From JBHGAV01 sp041946685 (lineage in GTDB: Bacteria > Acidobacteriota > Terriglobia > Bryobacterales > Bryobacteraceae), in NCBI GenBank assembly GCA_041946685.1, contig JBHGAV010000002.1, positions 54,475 through 118,474 on the forward strand: a stretch of 64,000 nt of DNA, in the 5' to 3' direction. The position numbers and the translations under genes were made by a program. Under the pieces are notes generated by a model that made no database searches, was not told the DNA's origin, and was given only the letters and a program-made list of their open reading frames with translations. Of the stretch, positions 27,416-34,982 are shown piece by piece. Position 1 is the first letter of the stretch, and each line of letters opens with the position of its first letter.

Positions 27416-28246
27416 ATGCGACGAGTGAGATTCGGTTGCCTTGCGCTCATGACGGCCGCCTGCCTGGCGCAGGATCCCGCGGCGCTATTCGAGAAGGCGC
27501 CCCCCGACATCGACGAGGCCCTCCGCTCCCGCGTCAGGACGTTTTACCAGGCCCACGTGGACGGGAAGTTCCGCGCGGCAGACGCGCTGGTTGAGGAGGA
27601 TAGCAAGGAGTTGTTCTTCGGCATGGACAAGCCACGTTGCCGCTCCTTCAGCATCGGCAACATCACCTACTCCGAGGACTTCACTCGCGCCAAGGTCATG
27701 ATCGCCTGCGATACGGAGGTGATGATGATGATGGTTGGCCGGATGCAGGTCAAGATGCCCGTCATGAGCCTGTGGAAGACCATCGATGGGCAGTGGTTCT
27801 GGTATGCCGAACCGGTCGTTGACAAGGAAGTGGACACGCCGTTCGGAGTGCACAAGCCTACCCCCGCCGATCAGTCCTCCAGCCGGGCGGGTCTGCCGGG
27901 CCAGTTCGTCGATCTGGCCTCCGTTGCCAGCATGGTCAAGCCCAGCAAGACCGAGGTGAGGTTCAACGCGTCCGAGCCGGGCTCCGACGAGGTGGTGCTG
28001 GTCAGCCGGTTGCCCGGCACTGCCACGTTGAAATTGAAGGGGAGTCCTACCGTTGGACTCAGCTTCGCTTTAGACAAGGCTGTGATCGGACAGGGCGAGT
28101 CCGCAACTGTCTCAGTTCGGTATGAGCCGGTGGAAGGGCGGCTGGCGTCGGCAACGGCGCTGACCGTGGCTGTGGAGCCTACCGGCCAAGTCATCACGAT
28201 CAACGTCACGTTCGGAGGGCAGCCCGCCAGGCGGAAGGCCCAGTGA
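27416..28246 (+). CDS. Exported protein of unknown function
   Basis: The 276-residue protein has a signal peptide (MRRVRFGCLALMTAACLAQ, cleavage near residue 18). Residues 20-140 look like a small NTF2-like alpha/beta domain (SRVRTFYQAHVDGKFRAADA ... SLWKTIDGQWFWY), and the C-terminal 90 residues are beta-rich, resembling an Ig-like domain (VRFNASEPGSDEVVLVS ... VRYEPVEGR). AGAGGG nine bases upstream decides the start at 27416; TAGAAT at 27384 is a possible -10. The stretch VDTPFGVHKP resembles the TPFG motif of the type II secretion proteins further on. Function unknown. Confidence 0.7.
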   Translation: MRRVRFGCLALMTAACLAQDPAALFEKAPPDIDEALRSRVRTFYQAHVDGKFRAADALVEEDSKELFFGMDKPRCRSFSIGNITYSEDFTRAKVMIACDTEVMMMMVGRMQVKMPVMSLWKTIDGQWFWYAEPVVDKEVDTPFGVHKPTPADQSSSRAGLPGQFVDLASVASMVKPSKTEVRFNASEPGSDEVVLVSRLPGTATLKLKGSPTVGLSFALDKAVIGQGESATVSVRYEPVEGRLASATALTVAVEPTGQVITINVTFGGQPARRKAQ

Positions 28247-28299
28247 AGTCCTGTGTGGCTGACCGATTGCTCGGAGACCACTCAAGGAGCATTCGGACA

Positions 28300-28947
28300 A
28301 TGTTGAATGGTGTGGACTCGGGCGCGTTAGCTACCTTGCTTCGAAGCGGCCCGCAAGCTTCATCCGGACAAAAGACCAGCCAGGGGACCGACTCATTCTC
28401 CCGGCAACTGCTTTCGATTCTTCAGAATTCGCTCGGAACGCTGGGGGTCTCGGCGGCCGACGTCAAGGTCGTCCAGGCAGGGGAGCAGGCTTCGACTGAC
28501 GGAGCCGCATCATCGTCACCGTGTCAGATTCTTGTCACCCTTTCCTCGCAGGCCGCCACGTCGACGGTGGCCGAGGAGGCGACCGCGACCACTACAAATG
28601 GAGAGGTCGCACCACCAGAAGTGATGTATGAGGACCACCCGGGTTGGAACCGCCACTTCTACGCGACTCGGGAGATGGCCGAGTGGCTGGCCGAGCGCTT
28701 CGGAGGAGAGGTGGGGACCTTTGAGTTCGAGTGGTCGCCGGGTTTCGAACCTCCCCCGGCTGGATACACTGTCAAATTCGGAGACAAGGAGATTCCCGCG
28801 GGGCACTTGGCTATGTACTTCGAGCCGGGCCGGTTCAGCGGGGCGGATAAAGAGGCGGCGCTGGCGCTGTTCCGGGACGGTGTCGCCAACGATTACGTCA
28901 AGCAACACCGCCCGGAACTGATCGAAAAGTACGGGCTCCCCGCCTGA
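28300..28947 (+). CDS. Protein of unknown function
   Basis: The 215-residue protein has a Ser/Thr/Ala-rich, probably disordered N-terminal 110 residues and a well-conserved-looking C-terminal part rich in aromatic residues (DHPGWNRHFYATREMAEWLA, FEFEWSPGFEPPPAGY, DGVANDYVKQHRPELIEKYG). AAGGAGC ten bases upstream sets the ATG at 28300. I see no signal peptide, membrane helix or known motif. It follows the exported NTF2-like protein gene by 53 bases on the same strand and ends 12 bases from a convergent gene. Confidence 0.6.
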   Translation: MLNGVDSGALATLLRSGPQASSGQKTSQGTDSFSRQLLSILQNSLGTLGVSAADVKVVQAGEQASTDGAASSSPCQILVTLSSQAATSTVAEEATATTTNGEVAPPEVMYEDHPGWNRHFYATREMAEWLAERFGGEVGTFEFEWSPGFEPPPAGYTVKFGDKEIPAGHLAMYFEPGRFSGADKEAALALFRDGVANDYVKQHRPELIEKYGLPA

Positions 28948-28959
28948 CTCCAGGGCGCT

Positions 28960-31900
28960 CTACTCTACCCTCGGGATGGCCGAGGTCACCAGGTACGAGA
29001 ACGGACCACTGGGACCCGCCACGCCCAGGGTGAGTATCTTGTCTACCCCGGTCTGAAGCGCCGCAGGAAGCTCGATGGTCACAACGTACACCCCGACCAC
29101 TCCGGCCATCGGCTCGGCGGAGATAACCCGAGCCGCGCTTCCGTCCGTGGTGAGAATGTACAGGGACAACTGCGCGAGCAATGTCTGTCCCGGAACGCCG
29201 ACGCCATTGGTGAGCAGGGCGGGATTGGTCTGTCCCAAGCCCGAGCAGTACATTCGCAGTTTCCGGTCGACTCCCTTGCGAACCGGATTGTCTTGCGTCA
29301 CGTAACTGCCGTCTTCCTTCGTGAGGACGGCCCATCTTTGAGCGGAGGGTCCAAGCGATTCGAAGATGGCCGGCTGGTAACTCTTCACTTCCACCCCGTC
29401 GACGGTGGTGGATCCACCACCCACCCGAACGGTGACGGAAACCGGCTGTCCGGGCGTCAGGCTGAACGGCGCCTGGACGACCACCCACTCCGAGCCGTTG
29501 CTGTTGGTCACGTGATAGATGGGCGCGCTCGTAGAGCCGAACAACACTTCCACGCCGGCCAGAGTGGTCGGAAGCGGGCCAAGAACATTTCCGCCGTTGG
29601 CGACCACCGATCCATTCAGATCAGGAGCGATGCCCTGACCATAGATCGCCGTGATGCCGCCCGGCGTAACGCCGAGATCACCGCTGATGGCACTCCTGAT
29701 GTTGTTGCGCGAGAGGACCGGTCCCGGCGGTATGACCATCAGGTTGAATGTCGCCGTAAAGGTGAAACTTGCCGCCCGGATCACGACCGCGCCGGAAGTC
29801 GCGCCCGCCCTGACCGTGGTAGAGGCGCGCCCGTTCGCGCCGCTGACCGCCGATGGGGCCAGAACCGTCGCGGAGCCGCTAACCACAGTGAAGGTCACGG
29901 CTGCGCCCGACACCGGCGAGCCCTGCCCGTCCCTCAACTCCACAACCAGAGGGGCGGAGAAAGTGTCGTTGACGACAGCAACCTGCCCGTCCCCGCTGAA
30001 CTTGGCCAGAGAGGAGACCGGGATACTAACTGACAGGTTGAAGGTGACCGTGAACTGGCCCGCCGATGCCTGGATGACAACGGCCCCCGCCGTGGCTCCG
30101 GCGGTGACCGTGGTCGATGCGCGCCCGTCGGCGCCCGTGGTTGCCGAGGCCGCACCGATCGCGGCCGGTCCGCTCACCAGAGTGAAGTTGACCGGCACGC
30201 CGGCCACGGGTTGCCCCTGTGCATCTCGGGCCTCAACCACCAGACCAGCCCCAAAGGCCTGATTCAAGATGGCGCTCTGGCTGTCGCCACTGATCTTGGC
30301 CAGGGACGCGATGGGGATGCTGGAGGTGACGTTGAAAACCGCTTCCGCACTCCCGGCGCGCACCCGGATCTGACCGGGACCCGCGGCAGTTCCAAGTCGC
30401 ACCTGCGCGTTGACCCTGCCCAGGGAGTCGGCAACGTTCACCGAACTCACCACGGTAACCGTGTTCGGCGTGAGGGACTCCCACGTGACGGCGGTTCCGG
30501 GAAGCACATGGCCGACTCCGTCGCTGATCTCGGCCACCAGAGGTTGCAGCGTGACTCCAGGCGCGCCTGTCTGGCCGTCCCCGCTGATCTTAGTGAACAG
30601 ACTGGGCGGCCCGGCGGCGACCTTGATGTAGGTGCTGTATTCGGCGCCCGCCGATCCGGTTGCCGATCCGCCTCCTGCGATCAATATCTTCACCTGAACG
30701 GGGCCACCGATCACCGGGCCGAACCGCAGGTCGCAGTTGACGAGGCCGGTCGCATCAGAAAGAGCGGTGTTGCCGGCCCCAACGCAGTTGGCCGTGGGGC
30801 TCGTAGCCGGGTCCGCGTCGCTCGACAAGGTCACCCCGACGTTCGGTATCCCGCTCCCGGAATTGGTGCCGGTCAAAGCTTTTACCCGCACTTGAATCGC
30901 GCCTGTCAGCGTCTGGCCCGCGCGTCCCTCAATGACCGTTGTGGTAGGGGCAAGGATCGTGTAGAGGGGCTTGGCCACTGCGCCTGTGCCCAGCACGAGG
31001 GGCACGGTCGTCATCGTGAACTCGACGGGGTTGAAACCGCTGACCGATGCGGAGATGGTCGTCTGAACAAAGGAGACGGAGGGGGGCACGATGGGAACGC
31101 CGGCAAAGTTGGCCACGGCGATGCCATCCCCGTCCGTCACCGACTCTTTCGGATAGACGGTGCCCTCACCCGACTCGATGTTCCAGACAACTGTGGCGCC
31201 CACAATCGGGTCGCCAGCCGAGTTGGTCAGCCTCACCTTCAGCGGCAACTCCGTCGGAAATCCGCGGGCCACCACCTGCCCGTTACCGGAGTGCATGCGA
31301 AGGCCGCCGCCTGTGCCGCCTCCTCCCGAATCTCCTGCAACCGTGATCTCGAAAGTTATGGGCGTGCTCAAGCCCTCGACGTTCGCCGCGATCCTGATCA
31401 AGCCGGCCACCTCCGGGACTGTTACCCGGGTCTGCGCATAGCCGTCGACCGTCGTCTTTGTCGTCTCGGGCTCGAAAGTGACATTCTCTGTATCTGTCGT
31501 GAACTCGACTTTCTTGCCGAAGACAGGCGCGCCACCGGCGTCCCAGACACGCAGAATCAGCGGCTGCGAGGTTGCCCCCCCCGTCAGTGTCTGCCTATCG
31601 TTGAATCGGTAGAAGCCGCCGGTCGGAGGGTTCGTGCTCGCCGCCCCCGCCAGAACGACTCGCCCCGCGGTGACCGGCAGGCTGCGGTCCTCGACCGCCG
31701 AGGTCGCCAGGCTTCCGCGAGAGATGGCGGCGCCATTGCTGACAAAGAGGTACTGAACCTGGGGCAACTCCCGAGAGGTCGCCAGGCCACGAACATCCGC
31801 CTTGCCCGCCAGGGGGAACCCCGTTCGTGCGAGAGCCAAGGGATTGACCGTGATGCGCACCAGGTCCCGAGCGTTGGTAGTCACCCCAAAGAACGACGTA

Positions 31901-32751
31901 TTGTCGGCTGCGGCCAGTTGGTCGAGCACGATCTCCGGCACGGCTCCCGTCTTGGGGATCACGCTCACTTCGCGGGTCTCTGTGTTGACCAGGAAGCCAA
32001 GACCAGTAGCTATGAACGCCGACGAATTGGGGAACAATCCGTACTTGCCGTCGGGCGTGAACGCCCCCTTTCCGGGAGCGCCGTTCATCTTGATCTGCCG
32101 CCGAACGGCGCCCGCAACGGGGTCGACTTCATAGATCACGTTCGTCGCGGAGACGTAAAGCAGGCCGTTGGGAGCCATCGATATCGCCCTGGCCGAAGCG
32201 CCGAGATCGACCGTGCTGCCTATCGCGTTGCTGGCCAGATCGTATCGCACCACCTCTCCAGACTCGGGGGAGAGAATGAAAGCGCAGGAGGAATCCAGCG
32301 CGAATGCCAGATCGCTTGGATTGACGCCGGCGTCGAGCCCGGCCTCGCGCGTAATCTCGTCGTCGTCGGCCCGAGTGGTGTCGAAGACGTGCAGCCTGCC
32401 GGCGAGCACCAGCAGCCTCTTCCCATCCGGACTCAAGCCCGCCGCCTGCGCTCCCGTTCCAAGGTCGATACGCCTCAGGACGGAGGTGAGGGTACTGTTC
32501 ATCACCAGGATCGTATCCGACGAACTGCCAGAGACGACGTAGTACTTCAAGCCGTCAGGCCTGGCGAAGACACCGCGCACACCCGGCGGCACAGTCAGAG
32601 TCACGGCGCTCTGGAAGGGATTCTCGGTTAGCACGGCAACGCTTGTGTCAAACGTGTTCGCCGGCAGAACGAAGACGTTCCCGGCTGCGGCGTGCGCTGC
32701 CATCCATACGGTCAGCACAGCGATTACGGCACTCATCTTGAATGAATTCAT
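28960..32751 (-). CDS. Large exported protein: beta-propeller, Ig-like repeats, TIGR03437
   Basis: The 1263-residue protein starts with a signal peptide (MNSFKMSAVIAVLTVWMAAH, cut near AAAG). Residues 25-340 look like a YVTN-type beta-propeller (PDGLKYYVVSGSSSD, SPDGKRLLVLAG, APNGLLYVSATN). Residues 370-700 hold several Big_1/invasin-like Ig domains with GDGIAVANF-type turns. Three tandem units of about 98 residues follow (about 718-1011, each near SLAKISGDSQ...DGRASTTV). Residues 1012-1263 are the TIGR03437 domain (GGITAIYGQGIAPDL, CSGLGQTNPALL). It is likely surface-exposed or secreted, perhaps an adhesin. A TATAAT box lies 74 bases upstream of the start. Confidence 0.83.
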   Translation of the reverse strand: MNSFKMSAVIAVLTVWMAAHAAAGNVFVLPANTFDTSVAVLTENPFQSAVTLTVPPGVRGVFARPDGLKYYVVSGSSSDTILVMNSTLTSVLRRIDLGTGAQAAGLSPDGKRLLVLAGRLHVFDTTRADDDEITREAGLDAGVNPSDLAFALDSSCAFILSPESGEVVRYDLASNAIGSTVDLGASARAISMAPNGLLYVSATNVIYEVDPVAGAVRRQIKMNGAPGKGAFTPDGKYGLFPNSSAFIATGLGFLVNTETREVSVIPKTGAVPEIVLDQLAAADNTSFFGVTTNARDLVRITVNPLALARTGFPLAGKADVRGLATSRELPQVQYLFVSNGAAISRGSLATSAVEDRSLPVTAGRVVLAGAASTNPPTGGFYRFNDRQTLTGGATSQPLILRVWDAGGAPVFGKKVEFTTDTENVTFEPETTKTTVDGYAQTRVTVPEVAGLIRIAANVEGLSTPITFEITVAGDSGGGGTGGGLRMHSGNGQVVARGFPTELPLKVRLTNSAGDPIVGATVVWNIESGEGTVYPKESVTDGDGIAVANFAGVPIVPPSVSFVQTTISASVSGFNPVEFTMTTVPLVLGTGAVAKPLYTILAPTTTVIEGRAGQTLTGAIQVRVKALTGTNSGSGIPNVGVTLSSDADPATSPTANCVGAGNTALSDATGLVNCDLRFGPVIGGPVQVKILIAGGGSATGSAGAEYSTYIKVAAGPPSLFTKISGDGQTGAPGVTLQPLVAEISDGVGHVLPGTAVTWESLTPNTVTVVSSVNVADSLGRVNAQVRLGTAAGPGQIRVRAGSAEAVFNVTSSIPIASLAKISGDSQSAILNQAFGAGLVVEARDAQGQPVAGVPVNFTLVSGPAAIGAASATTGADGRASTTVTAGATAGAVVIQASAGQFTVTFNLSVSIPVSSLAKFSGDGQVAVVNDTFSAPLVVELRDGQGSPVSGAAVTFTVVSGSATVLAPSAVSGANGRASTTVRAGATSGAVVIRAASFTFTATFNLMVIPPGPVLSRNNIRSAISGDLGVTPGGITAIYGQGIAPDLNGSVVANGGNVLGPLPTTLAGVEVLFGSTSAPIYHVTNSNGSEWVVVQAPFSLTPGQPVSVTVRVGGGSTTVDGVEVKSYQPAIFESLGPSAQRWAVLTKEDGSYVTQDNPVRKGVDRKLRMYCSGLGQTNPALLTNGVGVPGQTLLAQLSLYILTTDGSAARVISAEPMAGVVGVYVVTIELPAALQTGVDKILTLGVAGPSGPFSYLVTSAIPRVE
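29719..30620 (-). repeat. Tandem Ig-like domain repeats, about 295-base period
   Basis: Three in-frame units recur with 291-296 base spacing, marked by similar segments at about 29993, 30289 and 30580. They encode successive Big_1-like domains of the large exported protein. The first two units are the most alike, suggesting recent duplication. Confidence 0.65.
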
Positions 32752-32824
32752 GCGTACCTCTGATCCAGGAATGAGGATGCGCCAGCCCCCTTAGGAGCCG
32801 GCTCGACGCGGGCGGGCAAAGAGC

Positions 32825-32830
32825 ATTATA
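32825..32830 (-). promoter_or_regulatory. Perfect TATAAT -10 for the Ig-repeat protein gene
   Basis: TATAAT on the minus strand lies 73 bases upstream of the ATG at 32751. No good -35 hexamer is visible at 16-18 bases upstream. The leader would be about 67 bases. Confidence 0.5.
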
Positions 32831-32881
32831 GCACGCTCGGCCTGCGCAACTTCTCCAATGCCTTCCATCCTGCCCGACTCG

Positions 32882-32918
32882 AAAAAAAAGCGGGAGGGGG
32901 ACTTGTCCCCTCCCGCTT
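32882..32918 (-). terminator. Intrinsic terminator of the 564-residue exported protein gene
   Basis: On the minus strand a perfect 12-base-pair stem (arms 32888-32899 and 32907-32918, seven-base loop) is followed by eight T residues. It lies 22 bases after the stop codon of the gene ending at 32941. It is the clearest terminator in the window. Confidence 0.92.
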
Positions 32919-32940
32919 CAAGCAAATCTCGCAACGAGAT

Positions 32941-34635
32941 CTAGTTGCCGAGCTGTTCGCCGTCGTTGGGCGCAGCGTTCAGGCCCGCGAAGTCCGGAGC
33001 CCGGTCGCCTTCCCCGCGATCCGGCACGATCAGAGCCAGGTAGCCCTGAGCCAGCAGCCTGGCGCCGAAGTCGCTGATGAAGGCGTACCCATGCGCGAAC
33101 TGGAAGTCGCAGATCGCGAAGATGTAGCCCTGGAACAGCGGAGCCACGCAATTGCCGGAGGAGCAAGCCGTGAAGCCGCCGTTGTAGTCGTACACACCGC
33201 CGCCGCCCGACAGCCCCATCACGAAGTGGCCGCCAGCCGGAATCTCAGGAGTGGTCTGCGTCGCGGGACCCGCGGCGCCGCTGGTGTTGCCGTAATAGTA
33301 CAGGCTGCAAGCACCGTCCTGATTCACGGTATCCAGCGGATCCATGCTGGTGTTCGAGATCGCGATTCCGGTATCGAACCCTGCCTGGTTGGTCACGAAC
33401 GGGAACAGGAGGATCGTCCGGCAAGCATCGATCGAGAAAGCAGCCTTGTCGGAAGAGACATCCTTGAACCTCGGTTCGGGAGCTGTCGAGCTCATGGTGT
33501 GCACGGTCGAGAGCGGCGCAAGATTGCCGTTCGCCGTGGCGTCGCCGAGCGGTCCGGGAATGTCAAAGTCAACATCGACCGGAATCGCAACGGTCTCCTG
33601 CGTGGAGTACGAAGTGTTGGTGATGCTGACAACCTCGTAAACCACCAGGCCATCGCTCCCGACCTCGTAATCCTCGGAGCAGTCGTAGTTGCCGCCCGCG
33701 CCGCTGGAATCCGAGTCAGGAACGACGCAAGCCACCAGTCCGCTCGAGGTGGTGACTTGGCCCGGCACCGTCAGGTCTACGCCGTCGGGAACGTCCTTGA
33801 TGCGAGCCATCAGGCGCGTGCCTTGGTCCGCCTGGCCGATGTCGCTGAGATTCGTCAGAGTCCCGCCGACCAAGCTCCCCGGGTTCCAGCCGGATTCATT
33901 CAGATATCCGCCACCGGGCACCAGATTGGTAGAGTTCGCATCCCCAATCGGTAGGAACGCGCTGGCGTAGCCTTCCTTGAAGTTCAGAACGAAGTCATCT
34001 TCGGGGTCTACGCAGTTCTTGTAGTCAACATCGTCCACGCTGAAGATCAGGCCTGGCCTGGTGTCAGCGACGACGAGCAGGTTGTTGTCCACCGGAACCG
34101 ACGTCGGGCTAACGATGTTGATCGAGGCGTAAATCGTCGCAAAGTCGCCGCGCTGATCCACATCGCCACGAACGTTGGTCAGACGGATGGTCTGCGCCCC
34201 GGGGCTGCCGGGAGCCGCCAGCCAAACGCCCGTCCATTCGATTTCATCGTCCGAGATCCGGCCAGCCTGCCAAACATTCTGCAGGTTAGCCGGCGAGCCA
34301 TAACCCCACCAGCCGTTATACCAATTGAGGTTGTCGTTCTCGTCCTTGATCAACATCGCCTCGGTCTTGGTCCGGTTCTTGTCGAACGGGTTGCTGGTGA
34401 TGTTAGCAGTCAGCCGAAGCCGGATGTTGGCCAGGATGCCGGCCGTGGGCACGGTGCCCGTGCAGGTCAGGAGCACGTCGCCCATCCGCTCAGCGTGGCC
34501 TTCCGAACGCGCCAGCGTCGGAACGGCCGTTGCGTTGCACGAATAAGGATTTAGAGGATTTTGAGCGCTGGCCACGGCGGTGAACAACAAGGCGCCCGCG
34601 ATCAGCGTCAACAATACCTTCCGAAAATCTGCCAT
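32941..34635 (-). CDS. Exported protein of unknown function, acidobacterial type
   Basis: The 564-residue protein begins with a clear signal peptide (DFRKVLLTLIAGALLFTAVA then SAQ). The mature part is beta-rich, with many Asn/Asp/Gly and scattered cysteines, and no domain I can name. The C-terminal third has a distinctive segment (LFPFVTNQAGFDTGIAISNT, then SLYYYG, then FQFAHGYAFISDFGA and LAQGYLALIVPDR) that I believe recurs in acidobacterial exported proteins. AAGGAGAAGG before the ATG at 34635 decides the start over ATGs further upstream. It stands alone with its own promoter and strong terminator and lies just after the type II secretion operon, so it may be an abundant secreted product. 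Confidence 0.75.
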   Translation of the reverse strand: MADFRKVLLTLIAGALLFTAVASAQNPLNPYSCNATAVPTLARSEGHAERMGDVLLTCTGTVPTAGILANIRLRLTANITSNPFDKNRTKTEAMLIKDENDNLNWYNGWWGYGSPANLQNVWQAGRISDDEIEWTGVWLAAPGSPGAQTIRLTNVRGDVDQRGDFATIYASINIVSPTSVPVDNNLLVVADTRPGLIFSVDDVDYKNCVDPEDDFVLNFKEGYASAFLPIGDANSTNLVPGGGYLNESGWNPGSLVGGTLTNLSDIGQADQGTRLMARIKDVPDGVDLTVPGQVTTSSGLVACVVPDSDSSGAGGNYDCSEDYEVGSDGLVVYEVVSITNTSYSTQETVAIPVDVDFDIPGPLGDATANGNLAPLSTVHTMSSTAPEPRFKDVSSDKAAFSIDACRTILLFPFVTNQAGFDTGIAISNTSMDPLDTVNQDGACSLYYYGNTSGAAGPATQTTPEIPAGGHFVMGLSGGGGVYDYNGGFTACSSGNCVAPLFQGYIFAICDFQFAHGYAFISDFGARLLAQGYLALIVPDRGEGDRAPDFAGLNAAPNDGEQLGN

Positions 34636-34982
34636 TTCCTTCTCCTTGTGAGATCTGAAATTGAATTGATGAGTGTGCTCTTCCAACCTGAGCCTCAGTA
34701 CTGCTTTCTTTTCACTTCCTAATCGCCTCACCGCCTACCATCAACTCCTTGCGCTCGCGGGGGCAGCCGTCATGATTGCCGCAATGCCCATTTGGACGCG
34801 GACAAATCATTCATAACATTGAAAGTGTATGCAAGTCAAGGGAAAAGTGCCGGCTTCGGCTCCCATCCCTAACCTCTACTTCCCTGGCTCTCCGGCCAGA
34901 GGGCAATTAAACCACGAGGGGAGGGGTCAGGTCAACTGCTTTTTGGCGGCCCGCCGAAAGGCCGGGGCGGGCGCTCCGGTGC
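34636..34982. other. Leader and promoter region, no gene seen
   Basis: This 347-base stretch separates gspD from the exported-protein gene. It holds a sigma-70-like promoter at 34810-34839 and an untranslated leader of about 168 bases. A GC hairpin at 34949-34972 follows gspD but is followed by A residues, not T. No gene of credible length is present. Confidence 0.5.
34810..34839 (-). promoter_or_regulatory. Sigma-70-like promoter of the exported-protein gene
   Basis: On the minus strand TTGACT (34839-34834) is followed after 18 bases by TATGAA (34815-34810). This is the best complete -35/-10 pair seen in the window. The long leader leaves room for post-transcriptional control. Confidence 0.55.

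Noticed and set aside
30211..32631. Open plus-strand frame of about 806 codons
   Set aside because: It is antisense to the 1263-residue exported protein, lacks a ribosome binding site and reads as Arg/Gly/His-rich shadow sequence.
34949..34972. GC hairpin after gspD as a terminator
   Set aside because: On the transcribed strand the hairpin is followed by A residues rather than a T-run, so it is not a standard intrinsic terminator.
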